A stretch of DNA of 64,000 bases from Shinisaurus crocodilurus (GCA_021292165.1 JAHFWL010000251.1:104290-168289); one strand, 5' to 3'. Positions 11,363-22,943 are shown, counted from the first letter of the stretch. Numbers and translations: made by a program. The notes: generated from the letters alone by a model not told the origin.

Positions 11363-11719
11363 GATCATTAATACATCAGCTGCGCCTGCCGAGCTGGCCA
11401 AAAGCTAGCACCAGCTGAGGTGCTCGCCGGACTTCCGGGTTCCTGGTGCTATGTTTCTTATGTAGAAAATGGCATAAGATAAGTTAAAAGTGGCCGCAAT
11501 TTGCGTGACTTGCGCAAATCGCGGTTGTTTTAACATATCTTATGCCATTTTCTATGTAAAACACATAGCACCGGGGACCTGGAAGTCGCTTCCCTGGCTC
11601 AGCTTGTGAGAACGCGAGTTGAGTCTGGGAAGCAGGTAGGCCGAGCAGGAGCTCGGTGGGTTGAGTCCGGTGAGTTCACCAGACTTCCACTGCCCAGTTG
11701 AGCTCAGCACACATTCCTA
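11363..11719. mobile_element. palindromic TAGGGATG-family MITE, copy 2
   Basis: In reverse orientation to the copy at 1242. The arms TTCCGGGTTCCTGGTGCTAT and ATAGCACCGGGGACCTGGAA, and AAAATGGCATAAGATA with TATCTTATGCCATTTTC, are complementary around a CGCAATTTGCG/TTGCGCAAATCGCGG centre. The right end CACACATTCCTA corresponds to the TAGGGATGTGTG end of copy 1. The left end is incomplete. Confidence 0.7.
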
Positions 11720-12111
11720 GTACTGATATTGAAGTTATTTTGTTATGTTTGTATTATTGTGCAATATATCAGATGAACTCAGGTTGGCACGGTACCTATT
11801 GTCCATCCGGGCTAGCCTGTTCTTTGCTGACCTGTTCCTTTTTTTTTCCTTCTCTTCTGCAGTTTCTCTTCTTTTGAGTTCAAGCCCAATCTGTTTCTTC
11901 TCCCAGCCCCTCAGGGCAAGATATTTCTTCAGATGCCCTTCTGGTGGCAGCTGGGGGGAAGGAGCAAGATGGTGGCAGCTCACCGAGCTGTTTCTGCTTC
12001 TTCTCCCATCCCTTAGAAGGATCCTGCAACGTATTACTGCATAGAGTGATGTATTACACCCCAATAAATCCTTGCTATATACGAGCAACGAGCTTCACAC
12101 ATGTCTCACTT
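11720..12111. other. unique noncoding DNA
   Basis: Pyrimidine-rich around 11830-11890. The two opposed frames of about 100 codons here resemble no family. Confidence 0.5.
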
Positions 12112-12490
12112 AGGGTGGACAGGTGTTCTACTTTACAGAGGACAGTCCTCTGTTTTGGAGAGCTGTGAGGGGAGATTCCTCTATCTGGAAGTGTCCTCTA
12201 TTTGAAGCAGTGTGTCCAGTCCAAGTCTGGTTTAAAAGAAAACATACCCTAAGGAGGAGGAGCAGGGGCCTTGAAGTAGCCTATCAACATTTAGCACCGA
12301 GCAGGCACACAGGTCACCTACTCAGTCTACTCCCTATGGTGAGATTATATTGTATTTCTATTTAAATTAAAGATTTCCCCCTTAAATTTGCACCTATCCA
12401 TCTAAATTTGCATATGCAAATGTTATGCAGTTAGTGTCTTGCTTTGCCCTCTTTTTTTGGTGATGCATTTAATCTTCTTTGGCAGTGCAT
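12112..12490 (+). mobile_element. TAGGGTG-ended MITE, copy 1
   Basis: It shares an ordered series of blocks with 22611-22943 on the other strand: TAGGGTGGACAGGTG, CTTTACAGAGGACAGTC, TCCTCTATTTGAAGCAGTG, GCAGGCACACAGGTC, TATGGTGAGA and AATTTGCATATGCAAATG. The right end is near AGTGGCCAACCTA. Non-coding. Confidence 0.65.
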
Positions 12491-12654
12491 AAGTGGCCAA
12501 CCTACTCAGCTTACCACCCTCCATAATGAAGAAAGTTTTGCTTGTTATCATTGGTGTAGATCACCAGATGGCTACATGTTTGAAGTGGTTGTAATTAATA
12601 GACACTAACTTTCACTTTCTCTTCTATGAAAATAAGTTGCTGAGACATTTATTT

Positions 12655-12656
<2 letters not shown>

Positions 12657-12696
<40 letters not shown>
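12657..12696. repeat. (ATC)n microsatellite
   Basis: About 13 ATC units. Confidence 0.95.
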
Positions 12697-13594
12697 GATA
12701 TTAGCATGTTCTGAGTCATTTGATATTGATATTCTTCCAATAAAGGGCTTTTAATTAAGCCAGCTCCAAAATACAGTCTTAAGATGTCATGATGAAAAAT
12801 ATGTATATGTTTTCAAACGTTGTTTTTAACACAAAAAGTAAGTGCCGTCATTTGAAAACAGGCCTTTCTGGAAAAATACAGAGAAAGCATGCAAATATAA
12901 ATTCCTGGAACTGCTAAGTTGCATAAGCAGCTTTCCTTTCAGGGGGAAATGCCACCTGTATGTAAAGTTAAGCAAGTGCTTAAGTATGTAGGCATGAATG
13001 ACCAAGTGTGGTGCCAGTTTTTAAAAGCAGCAGCTTAGTAATTTCATAGTAGCAAAAACAAAATCTGCAGATCAGAATAAATAGTTTCATTTATTGGATG
13101 CAGTTATCCAATATTTTCAAAATTCACTTTTCAAATGTAAATTAAATCAAAGTACTTACTAAAGAAATGCACATTGTTGAAGGATATGTTCAATTGGGCA
13201 ATGTGTGTACCTGGTAATAACCGTGGCCTGTTAAATTTGCAGAATGTGGGTGGGAGGAAGCTGTTACATTTCCTCCTTGTCACTGACATTGTTGCAACAT
13301 AGAGTTATCCAATTTTTTTCCATGACAATTGCTACATAACTTTGTCCCATCCGGAAAGCTCTAAAACAGAACTGGCAAGGGCGCACACAGAATCTTTTGA
13401 TGTACCCTCCAGAAGTAGTCCTTCAGATTGTTTGATCCTGCTAGTCGCAGAAGAACAGTTCCACTTGCTTGGCCTCTTAACAGTTTGGGGCCAAAGCCAG
13501 TCTGTGACACAGAAAATCCATGCATGACTATTTCAAATCTCATTGCTTTCAATAGGTCTACTCTAAGTATGACCAAATGTGGCTCCAACACCCT
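12697..13594. other. unique noncoding DNA
   Basis: AT-rich, with no gene. A short CTTTCAATAGGTCTACTCTAA motif near 13548 recurs near 50770, suggesting a small remnant of an interspersed repeat. Confidence 0.5.
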
Positions 13595-14060
13595 GGGCCA
13601 GTTCACATGACATGGGAACCGCGGGGGAGCAGAAGCCCCCCGCGGTTCCCGTGTCATGTGAACGCCGGCCGGGGGCGCCCCCATGGGATGGCTGCGTGTG
13701 GGATGCACAGAAAGTCACTATGGGTGGTAGAGGGGTAAGCCTCTACCACGTGTGGCCACCCTGCAGTGCAAAAAGTGGGCGGCTGTCCTGCGGGGGCCTC
13801 CCAGTGGCTGCACAGAGGTGGCAGCCCAGAGCGGCCAGAGCTGCAGCTGCTCTGGCCTGTAAGGGCAAACAGCCCCACTGGGCATCCCAAGCTGCCGCCC
13901 CCTAGGGCCGGGAGGCCCTCGCTGCGGTGCGGGGACTGCCGGCTTCACCACGGTCTACCCATGCGTGCAGGGTGCAGGTCGTCTGCTGCTCCCCGCTGGA
14001 CCCCGCAGACGGCCCTGTGGTGCCTCCCCTGCTCGCCGCCTGGGTCGTATGAACCGGCCC
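13595..14060. mobile_element. GC-rich MITE with terminal hairpin, copy 1
   Basis: The ends are GGGCCAGTTCACATGAC and GTCGTATGAACCGGCCC, imperfect inverted repeats. At 13601-13663 a 27-bp stem with one mismatch (GTTCACATGAC... and its complement) forms a strong hairpin. The body aligns block by block with 24423-24876. Four mutually overlapping open frames here are by-products of GC richness. The trinucleotide CCT is found on both sides, too short to assign a superfamily. Confidence 0.75.
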
Positions 14061-14602
14061 CCTCTCTTCAATTTCCTTAACTGGGCTGAGGTTCAAGACC
14101 CAAATAATGACTTGTTTTATTGGCCCCAATATTTCTTTGGGGCTTTCAAATGAATGTTCACTGTTCCTTTTCTAACTTTCAAATTCTGAGAAATAGTATT
14201 TCTTAATCAGTATGGTAATAGAATATGAACTAAAAAAGGGGTGGGGGATCAAGTAATAAATGAGGAAACTAGGAAGAACAAGGAACATCTTTTAAATAAT
14301 GTATTGGTGCACAAGCTCCAGAGCATGATAAACATGTAAATGATTAATGTCAAATAAGTAAGATTCAAAACTTCAATTTGCCCAAGAAAGTTTAAGTATG
14401 TCCAGAAAAAAATATAAGGAGTCCCATAAATCAATTAAGCATAATTGGTCCCATAATTAGGATCACTTAGGAAGAAATTCTTTTCTAGCAGAGTGCATGA
14501 TGTGAAAGAACACCCTCACCTGTAAGAGTAAGGCTGCAATGGGCTTACTTCTGAGCAGGCATGTCTAGAATTGTGCATCGCATGCTGCAGGTGTAAGAAA
14601 CT
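14061..14602. other. unique noncoding DNA
   Basis: No gene. Near 14531-14560 GGGCTTACTTCTGAGCA matches a motif near 33570, a scrap of an interspersed repeat. Confidence 0.5.
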
Positions 14603-15541
14603 GTAGAATGAACTCCCTTCCCCCAACAATGCATAGGTGTGGGCGGAGAGAATTTTGCGCATGGGGGGGGGGAAGGAGAGTGAGACCACTATGGGGTGAT
14701 CTCACCCTCCAATGAGGCTCAAGGAGCGTGGGGTCAAAATTAGACCCAGTCGCCCCACCCTTGGCCTCTTTCTTTTGCGGCTGTGGAGAAAGAAGGAAGG
14801 AGAGCGTATCCTCGTGCTTGTCTCTCGCTGACACATGGCCCATGTTTTGATGCCGTCATCGGAGGATGGCTGTTGAGATTGCTTGTGAGGGGGGAAAAAT
14901 TTCTCTGCCACAGCTGCACCCCCCCTTCCCGGGTTGCCAGGCCCATGATTAGCTTTTGCCCGGGGCAAGGCTGGGCGGCACGGCTCTGTCCCGCACCATC
15001 CTGCTCGATGGGCAGCCTGCCCTGGCTATATGCTGGGGCTGGTTGGTGGTGTGTCCGGGTCAACCCGGGACTCCGCTTTAGTGCACCGTCCTTCAGCGCC
15101 CAGCCCCTTCATTCCTGAGGGTGCCGCCTCCATCTTATTGGCCTTTTCAGCCTAGCGGGCTGTGCGTTTTCCTCTGGCTCGGCCAGTCCCCTTCCATCCT
15201 CATCGCGTGCCCCTCCAGGAAGGTTTAGGTCTAGGCCTTCTTCTGGTGGGCCACTGGGCAGGGCGTGGATGGTGTAGGCCTTCCCGCGCTCTGGTGTTTG
15301 CGCTGGTGGGTGGCGTCCCCTTCTTGGGGACAGCCCATTTTGGTCAGGCAGGCCTGCCTGACCTGATTTAGTGCAGGGCTCTGCTTGGTCGACCAAGGGG
15401 CCTTTTGCCCTCCAGGCTCATGCACAGCCTAATCAGTGGCACGTGCAGGCCTCTTGCCTCAAGTTTTCATACCTTATTTGGGAGTGGCCTTTATTACAGT
15501 GTCCTGGGTCTGCTGTGGCCCCAGGTGTCCAGTTTCTTCTA
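14603..15541 (+). mobile_element. Ngaro-like retrotransposon 5' fragment
   Basis: The segment 14603-14790 matches 35797-35990 closely: GTGGGCGG, GAATTTTGCGC, GAGAGTGAGACCACTATGGG, GTGATCTCACCCTCCAATGA and a GGCTCTTTCTTTGC-type block. At 35.8 kb this sequence leads into a tyrosine-recombinase retrotransposon. The remaining GC-rich part to 15541 resembles the 36.7-37.6 kb leader in composition, not clearly in sequence. No coding domains follow, so it is a truncated copy or a related family. The frames here are non-specific. Confidence 0.6.
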
Positions 15542-16169
15542 GGGATGTAAACTGACCTGTTCGTTCATGTGCTGGGCGCTCGTTGATCCCTCCCACTGTG
15601 ATCCCTCCGGTGCTGCTCTAGCGACTGTCAGCTGATGCGGTTGCTGAGCTGCTCGCAGCACTTCCGGGTCCCCGGCGCTACTCTTCCGGGTCCCCGGCAC
15701 TACATAATTTACATAGAAAACAGGGAAATCCACCTTAAGCCCCGCTTACACAAATCGCGGCCGCTTTAAGGTGGTTCCCCCCCTGTTTTCTATGTAAAAT
15801 ACATAGCGCCGGGGTCCTGGAAGAGTAGCGCCGGGGTCCAGGAACTTCCTTTCCCCAGCTCATCTCGCAAGGAACGTGAGCCGAGGAAAAGGTAAGTGAC
15901 ACGGGGCTCAGTGGGTCGAGCAGGGGCGAGTTCACCCCTGCTTCAACCCCCGAGCGATTTTCTCATACAGATTTAAAATTGACCTGTTCGTCTAGTGCAC
16001 TGGGCACTTGTTGATCACCCCCACCGCGAATGGAGCTGCTCTGTGACCGCCAGCTGATGCAGTTGCCAAACCGCTCGCGGCACTTCCAGGGTCCGTAGTT
16101 TGGTCCAGAAGGTGTGAACTGTGTAAATCCTGATGAAAAATGAACTGAAATGAATTACTCATACATCCC
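15542..16169. mobile_element. palindromic TAGGGATG-family MITE cluster, copy 3
   Basis: It starts TAGGGATGTAAACTG and may end CATACATCCCCA. A palindrome centred near 15750 pairs ACATAGAAAACAGGG with CCCTGTTTTCTATGT and TTCCGGGTCCCCGGCGCTAC with the GTAGCGCCGGGGTCCAGGAA side. The block ACCTGTTCG...GTCAGCTGATGCGGTTGC (15555-15660) is repeated in diverged form at 15972-16085, indicating nesting or internal duplication. Confidence 0.6.
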
Positions 16170-16596
16170 CATTAAACTGTATGCACATAGGCTGTGTTTT
16201 GAGAAATCAGGAAACCTTTCTACATGTGATGGATCATACAGACATTGTGCTAAGTGGTGGAGGCAGGCATGTTCTTGTACCATGCATGTGGCACCTGCAC
16301 AATCCTGTTGTCTTCTTGACAAAAGGTGTGAACTGATCCTCTGTTGTTTACTAGCTTGTTCAAAGCTCCCTTGTTGTCTTCTAAGTCCCTTCTTCTGGCA
16401 GGCTAACTTTATACCACATAGAATAATTGCCAAGTAAGGAGAGGCAGAGCATTGGTTGTGCATCACATTCAGACAATTTAAGGAACACAATTTAAGTTCA
16501 CAAGGCCCCAAATATAGAAACCTGAGTTGGGGTGAGGCAGGGAAAGGACATCTATGGAATTAGGACCTGCCTCCAAAAAAGCGTTCCAGGCCAGCT
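16170..16596. other. unique noncoding DNA
   Basis: No gene or repeat recognised. The opposed open frames of 95 and 118 codons match no family. Confidence 0.5.
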
Positions 16597-16727
16597 TTCC
16601 TCAACCTGGTGCCTTCCAGATGTTTTGGACTACAACCCCCAGAATTTTTGACCATTGACCCTGCTGGTGTGGGCTGATGGGAGTTGAAGTCCAAAACATC
16701 TAGAAGTCACCAGGTTGGGACAGGCTG
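16597..16727. mobile_element. short hAT-like MITE, copy 2
   Basis: Inverted halves: TTTCCTCAACCTGGTG...TTTTGGACTACAACCCCC against GGGAGTTGAAGTCCAAAAC...CACCAGGTTGGGACAG. Same architecture as 3756-3891 and 45472-45603. The flanking duplication is unclear. Confidence 0.75.
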
Positions 16728-18179
16728 TTCTAAGCAGTCCTAGATATCAGACTAGAACAGAAAATCTGGAATGTATTTTATTGGGTAGGTTGACATCAAG
16801 AAAGGCAGTGTGCTTCTGTTCCTCCCAACTCCTGTTAGCTATGATCCTGGTTTGCAGGAAAATTTATGACTGCAGAGGAATTAAATGGGATAATATATTT
16901 TCCCTTAAAAAAACATTTCATTTCACATCTGTAGGCAAGGATGAGGAACAAATCATTAGCAGGTTTATTCCTGAATGAACCATGTATACACCAAAATATC
17001 ACCTAGATACTTAGTTCTTCCTGACCTATCAAGTGCAAATTAAACTATTGAGCTATGGATGTAAGCAAATTATGCATTCTGTGTGTTGCTGACAGTTTTC
17101 CCTTTTGAAATCCTGAATTCCTTCCAGCCTGCTTAGGTGACTTTTTTTTAAAAACCCCACACTATATGCACATATAGTGTCAAAAGCGAGCAACATGATG
17201 GTGCCTATTTCGACTTTGTCCAAGAAACATACAAATATCCCTTAATTTTGTTTACTTTTTCTCTCCCCTTTCAAGCTTCCACCCGCACCTTCAAAAAAGC
17301 AAAGTTTCTGTCCTTGCCAAGAACCTTCACACTACAGTACAAATTAACATGAAAGTGCCCGCTCTCACTGAGTCATCAAATCTTTTTCATTTGTTCTCTT
17401 GTCTCTAGAGTCTCTCTTCTATCTCTTCCTACAGCCCTCTGCCAAGTGATTTCACATCAGAAGAAAACATAAAATTATATTGCAAAAGTGAAACACTGCT
17501 ATATTACAGGCTGTCATTGCTTCAAGGTAGACCAAGGCTATTTCTTATAAAATGTTAGTGTTGCTGGACTACGAGTGGTGTGTTCTCCCCCACCCAACCT
17601 GTCTCCCCTCCAGTTTAGCAGAAATTCATAGCTCTTTCTCCTGTCTTCCCTCCCTCCCCCTCATTTCAATCTGCAGTGTATTCTTCTGCATTTGTTGAAT
17701 GGCTCTCTCATTCACTTGTAACTCCTGCATTATTTAAAAGGTTTTTCTTGGCATGTTTTAGACGTTATGTTACACCAGAGGACTTCCCGTTCGGCAGCAG
17801 TTTTGTACACGCATGCTAGTCTTGCAAAGAGATCTCTGACTTCAGGGGATTCGTGGAACAGCAAGATGGCAATATTAATCAAAACAAATTATGATACCAC
17901 TTGTGCTAGTTTGTCTTTTCTTTTTCTTTTTTAAGCATTGGAAGCTTCTCCAACCCTTTTTTTCTGGCTAAACCACCCCTTGAATATTCAATGAATTCCC
18001 TGTCTATGTTGTTTTTGGAGAAGGGTATCAGCTTTGTATTTATGTTCCCTCATATGTATATGTAAGACACGCACACTGAGAGGAACTGTACTGAAACAAA
18101 GATTGACACAAGGAATACTTGCCTAACTGAAAAACGACAACCTGTATTGCACATCTCAGGTTGGTTCCAGATTTAGTTA
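16728..18179. other. unique noncoding DNA
   Basis: A long repeat-poor stretch. Pyrimidine tracts occur at 17240-17470 and 17580-17680. No exon-like frame recognised. Confidence 0.5.
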
Positions 18180-18265
18180 GTCATAGGATCATAGGGTTGG
18201 AAGGGGTCTACAAGGCCATTGAGTCTAAACCCCTGCTCAATGCAGGAAACTAGATGAGGGGTCTC
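18180..18265 (-). mobile_element. CR1 LINE 3' end, minus strand
   Basis: ATCATAGGATCATAGGGTTG, GAAGGGGTCTACAAGGCCAT and CCCCTGCTCAATGCAGGA match the 3' terminus of the full-length CR1 at 52857, including the ATCATAG octamer repeats. Only about 85 bp remain. Confidence 0.85.
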
Positions 18266-18412
18266 CCACTTGAAGTAGACCTATAGAAATCAGTGGGACT
18301 TAGGTTAGTCATGACTAATTTAAGTCCCTTTGATTTCAAGGGGTCTACTTGAAGTATGACTCAATCTGGAACCAACCCCACTTCCAGATTAAGATTTATT
18401 TGCAAATTGCAT

Positions 18413-18595
18413 AAAGAGCCAGTGTGGTGCAGTGGTTAGACTGTTGGACTGGGACTCAGCAGATCTGAAATGTATTCCCCCCTCAGCCATGAAGCTCGCT
18501 GGATGACTTTGGGCCAGTCACTGACTTTCAGTCTAGCCTACCTCCCAGGGTTGTTGTGAGGATAAAAAGGAGAGGAAGAGTAGCCCCATGGATCC
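18413..18595 (+). mobile_element. tRNA-derived SINE
   Basis: AGAGCCAGTGTGGTGCAGTG head, degenerate B box, GATGACTTTGGGCCAGTCAC body and GGGTTGTTGTGAGGATAAAA. The terminal tail is missing. Confidence 0.85.
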
Positions 18596-18754
18596 TGAAC
18601 ATGTAGCAGGCTTTTTTCTGGTGGAACTCACGGACTGGTTCAGACTTTCTTCATTAATTGATTCAATCGCCTTACTCCCGAGAAATGTAACCAAGAGTCG
18701 GTACCTTTCTCCAGAAAAAAAGCACTGATATAAGTAGTTAACAGGCGCGTGTGC

Positions 18755-18955
18755 ACGCACACACACACACGTACACACACATATACATACATACCACCTT
18801 TCCTCCAGGAAGTTCAAGGTTCACTCCTTGAAGAACAACCCTGTATGGTAGTTTAGAGTGAGAGAATACCCAGCAAATTTTGTGGCTGAATGGGGATTTC
18901 ACCCTGAGCCTTCCCAATCCTAGTCTGGACATTTTTAACCACTATACTGCACTGG
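18755..18955 (-). mobile_element. old tRNA-derived SINE, minus strand
   Basis: The reverse complement reads GCCAGTGCAGTATAGTGGTT, then a body with CCCCATTCAGCC and AGGGTTGTTC, and ends in a CCTGGAGGAAAGGTGGTATG segment with a TG/TA-rich simple tail (about 18750-18790). Confidence 0.7.
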
Positions 18956-19542
18956 CACCATTTTGTCAGAGGGCAGAATGAGGCAGAGAGATTTGGAATG
19001 ACTCCCTATGACAGTGTCATTATCAGCATGTGGTTTTCATTGTCATCAGTGGTGTTCTGCCACAGACAAATGCAGCTTTAGATTTTGCCTTCTGGCTACT
19101 GGACTTCACTTTACAATCCTACTGGTAAGGGATCTGTCCTAAACCCTATGCAGGTGTTCAGTTCTCTTCAGCACCAAATATGTAAAGAGACCAGTGGGAT
19201 AGTAGCCCCGTTCCCTTGATACAAATGCCCACAAGCCACATAATTCTGGTTGATTCACGGTTGGCATCAGTCTGAAGGATGCTGCTTCTGCATGTGTAGG
19301 GTTTCCACCATGGGGACAGGAACCTTGGCTGATCATGTTTCTCATCTCTGTGCTGGAAATCCTATGCATATAGATGCACACCCACCACTGTCAGACTGCT
19401 GCCGATCATGTGTCAGCTGGGGGCATGGCATCATGTGCATCATTGCTGAGTGGGTTGATAGCTCACATGTTCCCACTGTGCCCTTCATGTTTTCAGTAGG
19501 TTACTGATCGTGAGAACAGAGCTATACTGATGAACTGAAATG
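18956..19542. other. unique noncoding DNA
   Basis: Nothing recognised. Confidence 0.5.
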
Positions 19543-19614
19543 ATTATTTCCATTGGCATCTATAGGATTATTTCCATTGGCATCTATAGGATTATTTCCA
19601 TTGGCATCTATAGG
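19543..19614. repeat. 24-bp tandem repeat, three perfect copies
   Basis: The unit ATTATTTCCATTGGCATCTA plus TAGG is repeated three times without change, indicating very recent slippage or duplication. Confidence 0.95.
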
Positions 19615-19621
19615 TTAAACA

Positions 19622-19790
19622 GCTGCAATGGAGTGGAAGGCTTGTCTGAGCGTGGAAAGCTAAGCAGGGTCAGGCCTGATTATTACTTGGATGGGAGACT
19701 CCTCCTCTAGTTTCCTGCAATGAGCAGGGGGTTGGACTCGATAGCCTTTGTAGGCCCCTTCCAACTCTATAATCTATGAAATCTATAAGG
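19622..19790 (+). mobile_element. 5S rRNA-derived head fused to a CR1 3' tail
   Basis: GGAAAGCTAAGCAGGGTCAG, GCCTGATTATTACTTGG and ATGGGAGAC are the internal promoter region of vertebrate 5S rRNA (A box to C box), with a degraded 5S 5' half before it. At about 19700 it switches to a CR1 3' end in sense orientation (TCCTGCAATGAGCAGGGGGT, GGACTCGATAGCCTTTGTAG, CCCCTTCCAACTCTA) and ends in ATCTATGAAATCTATAA octamer-like repeats. This is either a 5S-headed SINE (SINE3 type) or a one-off template-switch chimera. Confidence 0.75.
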
Positions 19791-19843
19791 CAAAACATGT
19801 TGCACCCTCTGATACCAGACTTTCTAAATTTATATGATGCATT

Positions 19844-19900
19844 CCTCCTCCTCCTCCTCCTCCTCCTCCTCCTCCTCCTCCTCCTCCTCCTCTTCTTCTT
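19844..19900. repeat. (CTC)n microsatellite
   Basis: About 17 CTC units then CTT units. It produces artificial poly-Leu and poly-Arg frames. Confidence 0.95.
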
Positions 19901-20042
19901 CAATATTTCTTGCCCCAAGAAAGAAAAGTGCATGTGCACCCACACACCACAATTATAGTTGAAAACTATACTTAAATGTACAGTATACTAAAAATGTTAT
20001 TAAAATACTAAAACAATACCCCCAAAAATGTCATACTAAAAA

Positions 20043-20125
20043 CATTTTTATTTATTTATTTATTAAATTTTTAAATCGCCCATCTGGCCGGTCACCTGGC
20101 CACCCTGGGGGATGTACAATCAGGA
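20043..20125 (-). mobile_element. LINE 3' tail, minus strand
   Basis: The reverse complement gives GGGTGGCCAGGTGACC, GATGGGCGATTTAAAAATTT and an (AATA)n tail, the layout of an L2/CR1-clade 3' end. Family not resolved. Confidence 0.55.
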
Positions 20126-22610
20126 TAAAACATATTCAGCTTTCAATATTATTTGCAGCTGAGTGATTTCTAAGGGGGGGGGGAAGAACATTAGAACAAT
20201 AGAATCTGCCCTATACTAAATTCAGACCATTGGTTCATCTAACTTGGTATTATCTACACTGATTGGTAGCAGCTTCATAGGTTTCAGACAAGATTGAAAG
20301 ATTGAACCCATAACCTTTTGCAAACAAACCATGTGCTCTACCACTGACCTATGGTTGAGTTTGCAATTAGGATGCAGCTAAAACTGCCAACTGATCACTG
20401 CCCCCCACCAGGTCCTGGCTTGCTCTGGTGCCTTGAACAGCAGCGTGAACTGCAGAAATCAGTAGGCAAAGCTTCTCAAACCCTGTTAGTGTTGTTATCA
20501 CCGTGGTAATATCTGCTGCTATTAGTCTTGAAAGAGAAAGCTCCTCTTGGTGCTAATTATTAATTAGCTCATGGGAGCCTCCCTCCCAGAGCTGATAGCA
20601 ATTTTGGGGAGGGGACATTTTCATTGTGACTGTGGTGGGAGAGAGAAGGTTAACACCCCTCCCCATGCACCAAGGTCCCAATGCAAATTGGGACCACCAT
20701 GCTTGCTACTAACAGTTGTGTTTAAACAATGAATGCAACTGCAAGTCATGCTTGGGATGAACTAAATTTAAGATTGGGAAAAATGAGAAATTGAGAGAAA
20801 TCAAAATTGACAAATTGGTCCATCCTTACCTATAACTGAATAAATCCACCGTTTTCCCCTTGGAATTTTGAGTATCATATCCTATATAGTTTTGTGGAGA
20901 ACCAAATTGAAAATGGGTGGACTGATTCTTTGGTTAAAGATGGGAATGCAGAAGTATAGTGACTGGAATGCATGGGAGATTACCCAATTGAAACTGCCTC
21001 TGTGTACCTCCTCCAAAAGTGCAGATAGCATCTCTCTCTCTCTCTTTCCCTCCCTCTCTCAAACTAAGGCAGGTGCCCCTGGAATTTTGGAATCCCAGAT
21101 GGCTGCCCAGTTTGCTTCCGTGGTTGAGCTGACAACTGGACCTCATTCCTTCACCTGCTATGACAGCAATAGATCACGAATGCTTTCTGGAACAATCACA
21201 TCATAGGAGAATTCTGGGACTAGGTGATGCAAATTATGCTAATTAAAACACCACCGAGTGAGAATAAATTATTGCTAACATTATTTAAAAAGCAATTATT
21301 TTAATAGTTTCAATCTTTTCCACTATAAAATTCCTGCATGATAGTGATAACTGAAAAACTCTTAGTTTTGCAATTAAACACACACACATGCACCATTGTG
21401 GGTTCATATTTTTAGATTTAAAACTAAAGTAACAAAATGTCTCGGTACAGTATACTGCATTGAATTAATTCCACCTAAAGTTTCTGATGAAGTCATAAAT
21501 CACAAGAGCAAATGAAAGTTTCCTTGGGGCTATTCAGCTTGAAAGCAGATCTATTAAGCTGCCACCTGATAAAAATAAGTCCCTCTAGTTGCTCTTTTTA
21601 ATCAATACAGGTACAAGATGCTGGTGGGCACTTTGGCTTGCCAGTCATATACAGGCACACAGCCCTGAAACAGACTTTTCTCCAGCCTTTTCCTAGAAAA
21701 ATGAAGGCTTCTGATAGAAGACTCCTGGGCCAATACATATTTGGCCAGCCAACAAAAATTATGAAGCATATTGAGGGCCAGGATAGATCTGTCTGTTCTC
21801 ATTATTGTAAGAAGATTCATAATGCCTTTGGACTAGTTGGATTCAACTGATAATATTTTGTGAAGATCTGGGAGCCCAGTTTGAAAAAGAATGCCAAGTT
21901 GATCCTCAACTAGGGATATTGGAGCAATCTGCAGTGGATCAAACTGACACCTATGAATCCATCCTGCAGAATCTGCAGAGGACCGACTTTTCTGAGTTAC
22001 ACAGATTCCTTCGGCGTGCTGACCGTTTTTTAAATTTTTAAATTTTCTGTAATTGTATGCAACTTTGATTAAACTCACAGTGATGCATGTGTGTGTTTAA
22101 CTTGCACAAAAATATGTTAATCTATATTCCATTTAAAAAGAAAAACAACCCCACATAATGTTTTGCACATCTCTGATCTCTCTTCAGCCACTGTAGTGTA
22201 GCAATCTTTGTTTTGTGCTCTCTACTCTTCAATTTTACACTGACCTAAGAAAAGTATGCAAATGTAATGCACCAGTGGAAGTTCCATAAATTCTGATGGA
22301 TTTTTTTGCACACTTTTCCAGGGGAAGAGGACCACATCTATCAATGAGTGGACAATGCCTGAGATTCTGCAAAACACAAATGGAGTATATTATAAAAGAT
22401 CCTTACATCCCTGTGACCTCACCCTCCCCGCCCCGGAAAGTGACATGACTCTGTGGGGTTCTTTCTCTTTAAGAGATGCAGCCCATGCAGTCATGTGACC
22501 ACACTGAGCCAGATAAAAGGAGATAGAGAAAATTAGGACTTGGGAGTTTGGCAGGGAAGATGAGTTGTGCAGTGTGGAAAACAAGTAGGGAAGGACACTT
22601 AAGTATTGTC
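20126..22610. other. mostly unique noncoding DNA
   Basis: Repeat-poor and AT-rich with short CT tracts near 21030. 20540-20600 and 21230-21390 contain TTAATTAG-type words. No exon recognised. Confidence 0.5.
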
Positions 22611-22943
22611 AAAAAAGAGGACACCAATTTGCATGACATTTGCATATGGAAAATTATAAGTACAGATGCAAATTTAGAAACAATAATTATTATTTAAACA
22701 GAAATATAAGACTTCTCACCATAGTGGACCTGTGTGCCTGCCCAGTCTACTGTTCAGGTGCAAACAGTTGATGGGCCACTACAAGGCCCCCCACCTCCCC
22801 ATCCTTACGGTTCTTTGACTTTAAACCATATTTGGTCTGGGCAGCACAGCATTAAATACAGGGCACCATCAAATACAGGACACCATCTGCCAGCCGTCCA
22901 AAATAGAAGGCAGTCCTATGTAAAGCAGGATAACTGATCACCC
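22611..22943 (-). mobile_element. TAGGGTG-ended MITE, copy 2
   Basis: The reverse complement begins CTAGGGTGATCAGTTATCCT and follows the block order of 12112-12490: CTTTACATAGGACTGC, TCCTGTATTTGATGG, GGCAGGCACACAGGTCC, ACTATGGTGAGAAGT and CCATATGCAAATGTCATGCA. Non-coding. Confidence 0.65.

Noticed and set aside
19622..19700. A functional 5S rRNA gene
   Set aside because: Only the middle and 3' part to the C box is recognisable, the 5' half is degraded and the 3' end is replaced by CR1.
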